A stretch of 54,065 nt of DNA from Oscillospiraceae bacterium (GTDB taxonomy: Bacteria; Bacillota; Clostridia; Oscillospirales; Ruminococcaceae), in assembly GCA_003512525.1 (NCBI GenBank), contig DOQG01000028.1:1-54065 (forward strand), read 5' to 3'. How positions within the stretch are numbered: position 1 is the stretch's first letter; each line of letters starts with the position of its first letter. The position numbers were made by a program, and so were the translations under genes. Under the pieces are notes generated by a model that saw only the letters and a list, made by a program, of their open reading frames with translations, searched no databases and was not told the origin of the DNA. Shown piece by piece: positions 33,838-42,297 of this stretch.

Positions 33838-35196
33838 GTGATACTGAAACGTAAAATATATGACAAACTGTTGGCCTTGAAAAACGAGCTGAATGGCAAA
33901 AAAGCCTTTCTTATTGAAGGGGCAAGACGTATCGGAAAATCAACGATATGCGAAGAATTCGGCAAAAACGAATATAAAAGCTATATCCCGATCGACTTTG
34001 CAAAGTGCCCCGACGAGGTCAAGGACTATTTCGTCAAGCACATTAACGATCTTGACACTTTCTTTATGCTATTATCCACATACTACGGTGTTAAGCTGTA
34101 TGAACGAGAGTCGCTTATCATCTTTGACGAGGTGCAGATGTACCCTAAAGCAAGAGAATGTATAAAATACCTCGTTGCAGACGGAAGATATGATTATATC
34201 GAAACAGGCTCACTTATCTCAATAAAGGAGAACGTCAAAGATATCGTCATTCCTTCGGAAGAGCGTCACCTAAATATGTATCCACTGGATTTTGAGGAAT
34301 TTTGTGATGCTTTGGGCGAAGAACAGATATGCCGTTATATCCGCAAGTGCTTTGCCGATAAAACACCGCTTGAAAACGAGCTCCACGATAAAGCGATGCT
34401 GCTGTTCAAGCAATATATGCTTGTGGGCGGTATGCCGCAGAGCGTTATCGCTTTTATTGAAAGCAGAAAGGACTTTGACAAAGCCGATATTGAAAAGCGT
34501 GATATTCTTGCACTCTACCGAAGCGACATTATGAAGATAGACAACAAGTACAGGAGCAAAGTTCTCACTATATTTGATCAGATACCCGGTCTTCTCTCTC
34601 AGCACGAAAAACGTGTCGTTTTCAACGATGTTTCAGCAGGAAGCAAAGCGGTTAATTATGAGGAGACTTTCTTCTGGCTTTCCGATTCGATGATATCCAA
34701 TGAGTGCTTCCTGTGCAACGATCCGAATGTCGGGCTTTCGGTAAACGAGAACAGAGCTTATGTAAAGTGCTACATTGGTGACACGGGACTGCTTGTCAGC
34801 CACGCCTTTGACGAGAATGAGCTGCTTGAAGACGAGATCTACAAACAGATACTCGGCAACAAGCTAAACATTAACAAAGGTATGCTCTATGAGAACGCTA
34901 TCGCTCAGATGCTCACCGCAAACGGTCACAAACTGTACTTCTATACGCAGTACAACACCGAGAAGCACCGTAACGATATCGAGATAGACTTCATTATCTC
35001 AAACAACAGCAAGCTGAAATACAAGATGTTCCCTATTGAAGTCAAGTCGGGCAAGAAGTATTCGATAGAGTCGCTCAAACGTTTCAAGGAGAAGTACAAA
35101 GCAAGGATTGGCGAGTGCTATGTCATCCACCCGCGCAACCTCAGTTTCAAAGATGACATCATCTGCATACCGCCCTATATGACAATCTGTCTATAA
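33838..35196 (+). CDS. AAA ATPase with DUF4143 C-terminal domain
   Basis: A 452-aa protein of the AAA_14/DUF4143 ATP-binding group. Walker A is GARRIGKST near residue 22, Walker B is SLIIFDEVQMYP and the sensor-like segment is YIETGSLISI. The C-terminal DUF4143 region ends with IEIDFII and FPIEVKSGKKYS, which resembles a PD-(D/E)xK nuclease core with Asp and Glu-x-Lys. The GTG start has AGAGG about 8 nt upstream. It is a single-gene unit with its own promoter and terminator between two surface-protein genes. This family is abundant in gut anaerobes, often in accessory regions, and its role is unknown. Confidence 0.88.
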   Translation: MILKRKIYDKLLALKNELNGKKAFLIEGARRIGKSTICEEFGKNEYKSYIPIDFAKCPDEVKDYFVKHINDLDTFFMLLSTYYGVKLYERESLIIFDEVQMYPKARECIKYLVADGRYDYIETGSLISIKENVKDIVIPSEERHLNMYPLDFEEFCDALGEEQICRYIRKCFADKTPLENELHDKAMLLFKQYMLVGGMPQSVIAFIESRKDFDKADIEKRDILALYRSDIMKIDNKYRSKVLTIFDQIPGLLSQHEKRVVFNDVSAGSKAVNYEETFFWLSDSMISNECFLCNDPNVGLSVNENRAYVKCYIGDTGLLVSHAFDENELLEDEIYKQILGNKLNINKGMLYENAIAQMLTANGHKLYFYTQYNTEKHRNDIEIDFIISNNSKLKYKMFPIEVKSGKKYSIESLKRFKEKYKARIGECYVIHPRNLSFKDDIICIPPYMTICL

Positions 35197-35200
35197 ACAA

Positions 35201-35247
35201 AACACCGCCGTCCCGGAATGAACCTGAACGGCGGTTAATTGTTTTAG
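35201..35247 (+). terminator. Terminator of the AAA/DUF4143 gene
   Basis: AACACCGCCGT pairs with ACGGCGGTT around a loop of about 16 nt and is followed by AATTGTTTT. Confidence 0.7.
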
Positions 35248-35350
35248 TAATCAGATTTTATCATCCACTAAGAATTTAGGGTGACAAATCGCATTTTTGA
35301 GCTGTTGGGAAAATATTGTTGAATTTCAGAAATCCGAAAAACAACCTATT

Positions 35351-36352
35351 TTAGCCTTTTAAAGCTTCCTCAACCGCAACAGCGCAAGCAACTGTAGCGC
35401 CAACCATGGGGTTATTACCCATACCGATAAGACCCATCATCTCAACGTGTGCGGGAACTGAAGAAGAACCTGCGAACTGAGCGTCAGAGTGCATACGACC
35501 CATTGTATCTGTCATACCATATGAAGCAGGGCCTGCTGCCATGTTATCGGGGTGGAGTGTACGACCTGTACCGCCGCCTGATGCAACTGAGAAGTACTTC
35601 TTACCCTTTTCAACGCATTCCTTCTTGTATGTGCCTGCAACGGGGTGCTGGAAACGTGTGGGGTTAGTTGAGTTACCTGTGATAGAAACGTCAACGCCTT
35701 CCTTCCACATGATTGCAACGCCTTCTGTTACATCGTTAGCGCCGTAGCAGTTAACCTTAGCACGAAGACCGTCAGAGTAAGACTTACGGAATACTTCCTT
35801 AACCTCACCTGTGTAGTAGTCCATCTCAGTTTCAACGTATGTGAAGCCGTTGATACGAGCGATGATCTGAGCTGCGTCCTTACCTAAACCGTTGAGGATA
35901 ACACGCAGTGGTTCCTTACGAACCTTGTTTGCCTTTTCAGCGATACCGATAGCGCCTTCAGCAGCTGCGAATGATTCGTGACCTGCGAGGAAGCAGAAGC
36001 ACTTTGTATCTTCTTCAAGGAGCATCTTGCCTAAGTTACCGTGACCAAGACCAACCTTACGCTGATCGGCAACAGAACCGGGAATGCAGAATGCCTGTAA
36101 GCCTTCGCCTATAGCAGCGGCAGCGTCAGCGGCTCTCTTGCAGCCCTTCTTGATAGCAATAGCACAGCCTACTGTGTAAGCCCACTTAGCGTTTTCAAAG
36201 CAGATAGGCTGAATGCCTTCAACGAGCTTGTAGATGTCAAGACCCTTAGCCTTGCAGATCTCTGCGCATTCTTCAATAGAGCCTATACCATAGTTCTTTA
36301 AAACAGCGAGAATCTGGGGTTCACGTCTGTCATATGATTCAAATAAAGCCAT
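35351..36352 (-). CDS. GGGtGRT family protein
   Basis: A 333-aa protein recognised by its glycine-rich signature SVASGGGTGRTLHPDN near residue 255. Other conserved-looking segments are GLGHGNLGKMLLEEDTKCFCFLAGHES, SITGNSTNPTRFQHP and the C-terminal MGLIGMGNNPMVGATVACAVAVEE. No signal peptide or transmembrane helix is seen. Genes of this family are found next to a NifU-like scaffold gene in Clostridia, exactly as here (13-nt gap). The biochemical role is unknown; a connection to iron-sulfur or sulfur chemistry is an inference from the partner. AGGAGG precedes the ATG. Confidence 0.88.
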   Translation of the reverse strand: MALFESYDRREPQILAVLKNYGIGSIEECAEICKAKGLDIYKLVEGIQPICFENAKWAYTVGCAIAIKKGCKRAADAAAAIGEGLQAFCIPGSVADQRKVGLGHGNLGKMLLEEDTKCFCFLAGHESFAAAEGAIGIAEKANKVRKEPLRVILNGLGKDAAQIIARINGFTYVETEMDYYTGEVKEVFRKSYSDGLRAKVNCYGANDVTEGVAIMWKEGVDVSITGNSTNPTRFQHPVAGTYKKECVEKGKKYFSVASGGGTGRTLHPDNMAAGPASYGMTDTMGRMHSDAQFAGSSSVPAHVEMMGLIGMGNNPMVGATVACAVAVEEALKG

Positions 36353-36365
36353 TGTTATTTCCTCC

Positions 36366-37058
36366 TTACTGCTTTCTGGGATCGATGATCTTTACAGCAT
36401 CATTAACACGGCCGTACTGACCCTGTGCCTTTTCAAATGCTGTGTTGGCATCGTCACCGTTCTTGATGAATTCCATCATCTTGCCGAAGTTAACGAACTT
36501 GTAGCCGATGATCTCATCATCTTCATTGAGTGCAAGACCTGTAACATAACCGTCTGTCATTTCAAGGTAACGAGGACCCTTCTTGAGAGTACCGTACATT
36601 GTACCTACCTGTGAACGAAGACCCTTACCAAGATCCTCAAGACCTGCACCGATTGCAAGACCGTCCTCTGAGAAAGCACTCTGGCTTCTGCCGTAAACGA
36701 TCTGGAGGAAGAGTTCTCTCATTGCTGTGTTGATAGCGTCACAAACGAGGTCAGTGTTAAGTGCCTCGAGAATTGTTCTGCCGGGAAGAATTTCAGCTGC
36801 CATAGCTGCGGAATGTGTCATACCTGAGCAACCGATAGTTTCAACGAGTGCCTCCTGGATTACACCATCCTTAACATTTAAAGACAGCTTACATGTACCC
36901 TGCTGGGGTGCACACCAGCCGATACCGTGTGTAAAACCGGAAATATCCTTGATTTCCTTGGCCTTAACCCACTTTGCTTCTTCCGGAATGGGAGCTGCGC
37001 CGTGCGCTACGCCCTGCTTCACGGGACACATAGTTTCAACTTCATGTGAATACGTCAT
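36366..37058 (-). CDS. NifU-like iron-sulfur cluster assembly scaffold protein
   Basis: A 230-aa protein related to the NifU/IscU N-terminal scaffold. Cysteines lie in TMCPVKQG, GWCAPQQGTCKL, ETIGCSGMTHS and DLVCDAINTAM; the third and fourth resemble IscU cluster-ligand positions. It is longer than IscU and has extra N- and C-terminal parts. Paired with the downstream GGGtGRT gene and driven by the 37158-37186 promoter through a structured leader. It may build or carry an Fe-S cluster for a dedicated target, but this is inferred. Confidence 0.88.
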   Translation of the reverse strand: MTYSHEVETMCPVKQGVAHGAAPIPEEAKWVKAKEIKDISGFTHGIGWCAPQQGTCKLSLNVKDGVIQEALVETIGCSGMTHSAAMAAEILPGRTILEALNTDLVCDAINTAMRELFLQIVYGRSQSAFSEDGLAIGAGLEDLGKGLRSQVGTMYGTLKKGPRYLEMTDGYVTGLALNEDDEIIGYKFVNFGKMMEFIKNGDDANTAFEKAQGQYGRVNDAVKIIDPRKQ

Positions 37059-37157
37059 AACAGTTGTAGACTCCTTTCAAATTTTCGTGACCGTAGCCTG
37101 AGCTTGTCCCGGTCACCGGTAGTTCTTTGCCGGGAAATACCCGGAACATACAAATAT
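37059..37157 (-). promoter_or_regulatory. Structured 5' leader of the NifU-like/GGGtGRT operon
   Basis: About 95 nt containing two stems: CCGGG/CCCGG (37130-37144), with GTTC (37122-37125) and GAAC (37144-37147) offering a competing outer pair, and GTGACCG/CGGTCAC (37087-37093 with 37110-37116). CCGGT segments allow alternative pairings. AAAGGAG follows 12 nt before the ATG. It may be a cis-regulatory RNA; no known class was recognised. Confidence 0.45.
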
Positions 37158-37186
37158 ATTATATACTATTCTCTCTCCGTTTTCAA
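37158..37186 (-). promoter_or_regulatory. Promoter of the NifU-like/GGGtGRT operon
   Basis: On the minus strand TTGAAA (37181-37186), 17 bp, TATAAT (37158-37163). The remaining bases 37187-37339 show no gene or clear motif. Confidence 0.72.
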
Positions 37187-37339
37187 GGGATTTTCTTAAT
37201 TTTTTCGGTTAGATATAGCTAACTTTTCACATAACCATGCGCTTTCGTACATTTGTAAGAATATAGTAAACCTGTCATTCACGCTTACAACCGAATATGA
37301 ATTTGAAGCGTCGCAGTTGCACAACACATGAATTTGAAC

Positions 37340-37382
37340 ATATAAAAATGAGCACCGGTATAAATCCGATGCCCATTTTTTC
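37340..37382 (-). terminator. Terminator of the giant surface-protein gene
   Basis: On the minus strand ATGGGCATCGG pairs with CCGGTGCTCAT (two G-U wobbles), followed by TTTTTATATG. Confidence 0.75.
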
Positions 37383-37399
37383 TAACTATTCAGTAGCAA

Positions 37400-40300
37400 T
37401 TATTTCGCCGCAGTCTTCCCGCTGACACTTCCGTAATTACCATATAGCGCCGTCTTACCGCTCATATAATAAGCGCAAACCCTGAACTTATAAGCAGTAT
37501 TCTTAGCAAGTCCTGCCTTTCTGAAAGTAGTCGTATTGCCGTTTGTGATCTTAGCAACTCTTACCCACTTTCCGCCCTTGTACATCTCAACAATATACCC
37601 TTGCGCGGAAGCATTCTTAGTCCAGTTTACCCGTAAAGCGTCCTTAGCCTTGCCGGATATCTTAACGCCCTTTACTATTGACGGGTTTGTTCTTGCGGTT
37701 ACTGTAGCGCTATAATTGCCGTAAAGCGCCGTGCTACCGCTCATCTTGTACGCTCTAACTCTGAACTTATAAGCGCTTGAAGTGCTAAGTCCCGCTTTTC
37801 TGAAAGTGGTCGTGTTATTGCTTGTGATTTTCGCAACTCTTACCCACTTACCGCCCTGATACATCTCAATGATATATCCGTCAGCCGAAGCATTCTTAGT
37901 CCAGTTTATTCTCAGTGCGTCAGCCGCTCTGCCGCTAAGCTTTGCACCTGTCATAACAGACGGATTTGTCCTAACCGCTAACTCAGTGCTGTAAGCACCA
38001 TAAGCGACTGCCTTACCCTCCATCTTGTACGCTCTGACTCTGAACTTATAAACGCTTGAAGCCTTAAGACCGCTTGCTCTGTAGGTCGTTGTGGCATTGC
38101 TTATTATCTTTGCAACACGCACCCACTTGTTACCCTGATACATCTCAACGATATATCCATCGGCACTTGCATTCTTACTCCAGTTCACGCGGAGCGCGTC
38201 TGCCGCTCTGCCACCAAGCTTAACGCCTGTAACCTTTGCAAGCGTGAGCTTAGCTGTGTAAGTATCCTTGTAGCTTGTACCGCAAACCGAGCACTTATGC
38301 AGTGTGTAGCCCTGTGCCGTATAAGTAGGCTTAACTACCGTATTCGCATACTTGTGAGCCATTTTTGCTATTGTCTGTGTTTCAACCTTACCGCAACCCG
38401 AGCAGGTTCTTGTCTTTGTACCTGTAACCGTGCAGGTTGCCGCCTTGGTGATTTTCCAGTTGCCGAATGAGTGCTTGCCTGTCGCAGGTACAACTTCCTG
38501 CGCCTTGATTACCGTGTTGCAGACCGAGCAGTGCTTACCCTCGGTAAGTCCTGTCTTTGTGCAGGTTGCGGCTACCGCCTTGTCGGTTACTTCTGTGTGA
38601 CCGAGCGCCTCTATAGTCTGTGTTTCAACTGTGCCGCAAACCGAGCAGGTTCTTGTCTGTGTGCCCTCTGCCGTGCAGGTTGCCACCTTGGTGATTTTCC
38701 AGTCGCCGAATGAGTGCTTGCCTGTCGCGGGAATAACCGTTATATCTGTCTTTGCGTCACAGCGTGTGCAGTGGTGCGACTTCGAGCCGTCTTTGCACGC
38801 CGCCTCAACATCTACAGTCCACTCGTCGGAATAATCATGTACTCTTACCGGCACATCAACGTCAATATCGGTCGAGCAAGCTATCTGCACGTCCTTATTC
38901 ACAAATTCAGCGGTTTTAAGGACAAGCGCACCGTCAAGCACTGTTATTGTCTGTGTGCCTGTACCGCTGAAGATGAATTTTGTTCCGCGTGAATATAAAC
39001 CACCGCTACTTGAACTGTAGTTATAGTAATCATTCAGATTGCCTTTGATTTCTATTGCTCCATATACTAAATTTCCACTACCCTCATAGTCATAATTAGT
39101 CTCAAAATTACCGTCAACTGTCACTTTATCATTGACTTTGCTTGTGTACAGATATCCTCCTGTATAGCTTGTTGTTCCGTTAGCGTTTTTAACAGGAATA
39201 TATGCATCATAATTTCCTGTGATATAAAGCTCTCCGCCGCCTAACGAAAGTCTGTTCCAAAGCTTCAGGTCTCCGTTCACGGTCAGCTTATGACCATTTA
39301 GATTCATGTCTTCTATGCAGAGGTTTCCGTTTACAGTCTGATCTTTTTCTATATAGCAAGATATCTTCGTGTTATTAAATTCTATTGAACCTGTGGTATC
39401 TTTGTTTTCAAATTCTATATTTGCAAACTCTATATCAGAAGTTGATGTGATAATTTGCTTGCCTGTACTGCTAAAAATGAATTTAGTGCCAGAAGAATAT
39501 AATTTGCTGTAACTGTTAAGATTTCCTTTAATTTCTATCACGCCATCTATATAATAATAATCATCAGAACACGTATTAAAATCTCCCTCAATTGTTACCT
39601 TATCATTTGGCTTGCACATACCAAGACGACCACCACTAATGTATGTAACTGTTCCGTCCTTATTCGTTGTTGCCTTATATGCATTGTAATCGCCTGTTAT
39701 ATAAAGCTCTCCGCCATCAGGTGAAAGACTGTTCCATAACTGCAGATTTCCGTTTACAGTCAATTTATGACCATACAAATTCATATTTCTAATTTCAAGA
39801 TTTCCAGTTACTGTTTCATCTTTTTCTATATGACAGGATATTTCTGTGCTATCAAATTCTATCGAACCTGTAGTATCTTTATTGACAAATTCCACATTTT
39901 CAAAATATATATATCCGTCGTCTGCTGTTATAGTTTGCTTAGCTGTACCGCTGAAGATGAATTTTGTACCTTTGGAATACAAGCCGCGTTCTATTGAATA
40001 ATCTTTACAGTGATCATTCAGATTGCCCTTGATTTCTATTAAACCTAGATTTAAATTACAAAAACGATGATAATAGTCAGAATGATAATAATAATCGACA
40101 TATGTGTTGAAATCGCCGTCAACTGTTACTTTATCATTGGCATTATTCATATACAGATAACCGCCAGTATAGCTTGTTGTTCCATCATCATTTTCAACAG
40201 GGACATATGCATCATAATTACCCATAATTATAAGCTCTCCGCCATTAACATCGATACTTCCACTCTCAAGTATAAGATCACCGTTTATGGTAAGAGTGTG

Positions 40301-41824
40301 TCCGTTGAGGTCTATTGTGCCACTGCTGTGATAAAGATTATTTAAAATAGTGAGATCATCATCAAGTGTATAGCTCTCATCGGGCAGTCCGCAGGTCTGC
40401 AAACTGAGCAGTTCGATATTTTCATCGTTTTGTGTTATTGTTTCTTCACTCGGTAAAGTATACTTATCCGTTACAGTGAAGTAACTGCTGACATCGCTTG
40501 TATATTTGGATTCGATAAAAGCGTTATACGCAGAAAACTGAAGAGTGTCAAAAGACAGCTTGACCAAGCCTTTACAGTTTTCTATACTTTTCTTATATTC
40601 TTCAAGCTGTTTGTCCTTGCCTGTTACCCATGCAAAAAGCTTGCCTACTATATTGTCGGTATATAAAGCTTCTTCGTATTTGGTAGAATAATCGGCAGCT
40701 TTGTATGTAACGTGTTCGTACAAAGTAAATGCCGCAAAGAAACTGTCGGCGTCAGTTGTATTTGCAAGTGATTCTCTTATGAGATTTTCAATATTATAAA
40801 GTGCATTAAGCTCATAATATGCCGCTTGTATGTTTTCAGTACCGAACAGAATATTAGCATACATTTTGCCTACAGACTGTGCAAGTGTAATTGCCGTGCC
40901 GGTAAGACCCATTGCAGATACTATTTCTTTTTGTACTTCACCAAGTGCAATCTTCATAGCTTCTTCAGCTACAGTACTGCCCGCAAAAAGTGCCACCATA
41001 TCGACTTTGCTCATAGATTGATTGCATAAATCGCGCATAGTGAGCAAAGCCGCCTTAAGTGCGGTGTTATCGCTGTCACATCTGTTATACATGTCCTGCA
41101 TCATATCGGCATAACCGACGGTAAGATCGTATATAACCTGTGCCTGACTCAATTTGTTCAACAAATCGTCAAGATTTTTTGATTGTTCTATCAGGTCAGA
41201 AATATCACCCGCAACGCTCATATAGCTGCTTATGGTATTTATATCAGAAAGCTCGGCGGCAATTTTTTTAGCGTCCTGCGGATTGAGCTTCATATTCAGA
41301 TTGTTATACTCTTTTCCGAACTTCAACGCAGCTTTTGTAGTGGATACATGGCACGCATCCGCCATATTCTTCAAAGAACTTATAAAGTCCGAATTCTGCG
41401 TTGTATCAGAAAGAATATCCATAAGTATACCGAGATGATATTTATATTCTTTACTGTTTGTAACTTGTATAGCCGCACTCTTAAGATCGAGAGTAGCTAA
41501 CTCCCAAGCTTTCATCTCGGCTTGAAACGCAGTATCCCTGCCAAGAGTTTCCACATAATTTCTGTATGGCATATATGTCTTATTGACAAGTGTATCATAC
41601 GATGAAGATTCCTTCATGTAATCCATCATGAATTTTCTGCAGTCATCAGAATATCCGCTGTACCTATCCGCACCCGCCGAAATAACGAACTGCATAGCCG
41701 TCACCAGCAGTATAAGTACAGACAGTATGCCTGCCGCCATTGCAAGCAGTCTGCCGCGACGCTTTGTATTTACCGCACACTCGGTACTTACAGCATCGCC
41801 CGTTGTGAACAATTGTTGTTTCAT
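37400..41824 (-). CDS. Giant surface protein: helical N-domain, three beta repeats, Cys-knuckle repeats, three FN3-like modules
   Basis: A 1474-aa protein. An N-terminal transmembrane anchor/signal (about 25-50) leads to a mainly helical region (about 55-455). Three repeats of roughly 150 aa follow (about 500-980), each with GHTLT/GHKLTVNG, ITG-Y-AY, DKVTV-GDF, IEIKGNLN, TKFIFSGT and NKDTTGSIEF segments, likely a beta-solenoid. A region of about 200 aa has CSVCG-type knuckles spaced by GKHSFGDWKIT units. Three FN3-like modules (about 1200-1474) end the protein and match those of its neighbours. GAGGAG lies 8 nt upstream. The basic N terminus with an uncleaved-looking helix suggests N-terminal membrane anchoring. 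Function unknown; adhesion or matrix role is inferred. Confidence 0.85.
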   Translation of the reverse strand: MKQQLFTTGDAVSTECAVNTKRRGRLLAMAAGILSVLILLVTAMQFVISAGADRYSGYSDDCRKFMMDYMKESSSYDTLVNKTYMPYRNYVETLGRDTAFQAEMKAWELATLDLKSAAIQVTNSKEYKYHLGILMDILSDTTQNSDFISSLKNMADACHVSTTKAALKFGKEYNNLNMKLNPQDAKKIAAELSDINTISSYMSVAGDISDLIEQSKNLDDLLNKLSQAQVIYDLTVGYADMMQDMYNRCDSDNTALKAALLTMRDLCNQSMSKVDMVALFAGSTVAEEAMKIALGEVQKEIVSAMGLTGTAITLAQSVGKMYANILFGTENIQAAYYELNALYNIENLIRESLANTTDADSFFAAFTLYEHVTYKAADYSTKYEEALYTDNIVGKLFAWVTGKDKQLEEYKKSIENCKGLVKLSFDTLQFSAYNAFIESKYTSDVSSYFTVTDKYTLPSEETITQNDENIELLSLQTCGLPDESYTLDDDLTILNNLYHSSGTIDLNGHTLTINGDLILESGSIDVNGGELIIMGNYDAYVPVENDDGTTSYTGGYLYMNNANDKVTVDGDFNTYVDYYYHSDYYHRFCNLNLGLIEIKGNLNDHCKDYSIERGLYSKGTKFIFSGTAKQTITADDGYIYFENVEFVNKDTTGSIEFDSTEISCHIEKDETVTGNLEIRNMNLYGHKLTVNGNLQLWNSLSPDGGELYITGDYNAYKATTNKDGTVTYISGGRLGMCKPNDKVTIEGDFNTCSDDYYYIDGVIEIKGNLNSYSKLYSSGTKFIFSSTGKQIITSTSDIEFANIEFENKDTTGSIEFNNTKISCYIEKDQTVNGNLCIEDMNLNGHKLTVNGDLKLWNRLSLGGGELYITGNYDAYIPVKNANGTTSYTGGYLYTSKVNDKVTVDGNFETNYDYEGSGNLVYGAIEIKGNLNDYYNYSSSSGGLYSRGTKFIFSGTGTQTITVLDGALVLKTAEFVNKDVQIACSTDIDVDVPVRVHDYSDEWTVDVEAACKDGSKSHHCTRCDAKTDITVIPATGKHSFGDWKITKVATCTAEGTQTRTCSVCGTVETQTIEALGHTEVTDKAVAATCTKTGLTEGKHCSVCNTVIKAQEVVPATGKHSFGNWKITKAATCTVTGTKTRTCSGCGKVETQTIAKMAHKYANTVVKPTYTAQGYTLHKCSVCGTSYKDTYTAKLTLAKVTGVKLGGRAADALRVNWSKNASADGYIVEMYQGNKWVRVAKIISNATTTYRASGLKASSVYKFRVRAYKMEGKAVAYGAYSTELAVRTNPSVMTGAKLSGRAADALRINWTKNASADGYIIEMYQGGKWVRVAKITSNNTTTFRKAGLSTSSAYKFRVRAYKMSGSTALYGNYSATVTARTNPSIVKGVKISGKAKDALRVNWTKNASAQGYIVEMYKGGKWVRVAKITNGNTTTFRKAGLAKNTAYKFRVCAYYMSGKTALYGNYGSVSGKTAAK

Positions 41825-41884
41825 ATAACGCTCTCCTCATGTTTCTCATATTTTCATTTCCTGTGTAAACACAGTTATAATTTA

Positions 41885-41912
41885 ATGATATACCAATATC
41901 TTCATTTGTCAA
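41885..41912 (-). promoter_or_regulatory. Promoter of the giant surface-protein gene
   Basis: On the minus strand TTGACA (41907-41912), 16 bp, TATCAT (41885-41890), giving a leader of about 55 nt. Confidence 0.65.
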
Positions 41913-42119
41913 CCCTTTTTTGCAAAATCAGCACCGATTTTACAAAAAAATATGAAATCAAATTCAAATGCACTTGAAAATCAAAAGCTATCACTTAATT
42001 AAATTCATTTTGAGTATTATTATACTTATTTATTATTGTGTAAAATGCATCACTGCAAATTTGCTTTATCCCCCGCCCCACACCACCCAAAATTCAAATC
42101 CGCGCTGAAAGCGCAACCA

Positions 42120-42161
42120 CAATTATTCATTATTCATCATTCATTATTCATTATTCATTAC
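42120..42161. repeat. TTATTCA heptad tandem repeat
   Basis: About six near-perfect copies of a 7-bp unit (TTATTCA, with one TCATTCA-type variant). It is noncoding and lies upstream of the asparagine synthetase gene. Confidence 0.75.
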
Positions 42162-42297
42162 CTCCACCCCATCTGTACCACCAATGTACCATTTCTATAC
42201 CACTTGTTATTTCCATTCACGGAAATTATTTTCATCGCATATACTACTTTTGTATCAGCCATAATATACCATAATCTACATAATGAGGTGATTTTTA

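Larger units (their letters stand above)
41825..42297. other. Intergenic region between divergent giant surface-protein and asparagine synthetase genes
   Basis: No gene is visible. It contains the giant-protein promoter at 41885-41912, an AT-rich stretch, a short GCGC hairpin (tgaaa loop) near 42101, a heptad repeat of TTATTCA units at about 42120-42161, and TACCA repeats near 42176-42204. A weak candidate asnB promoter is TTGTAT (42250-42255), 16 bp, TAATCT (42272-42277). Confidence 0.5.

Noticed and set aside
42120..42161. CRISPR array at the heptad repeat
   Set aside because: Unit length is 7 bp with no spacers, and no cas genes are nearby.
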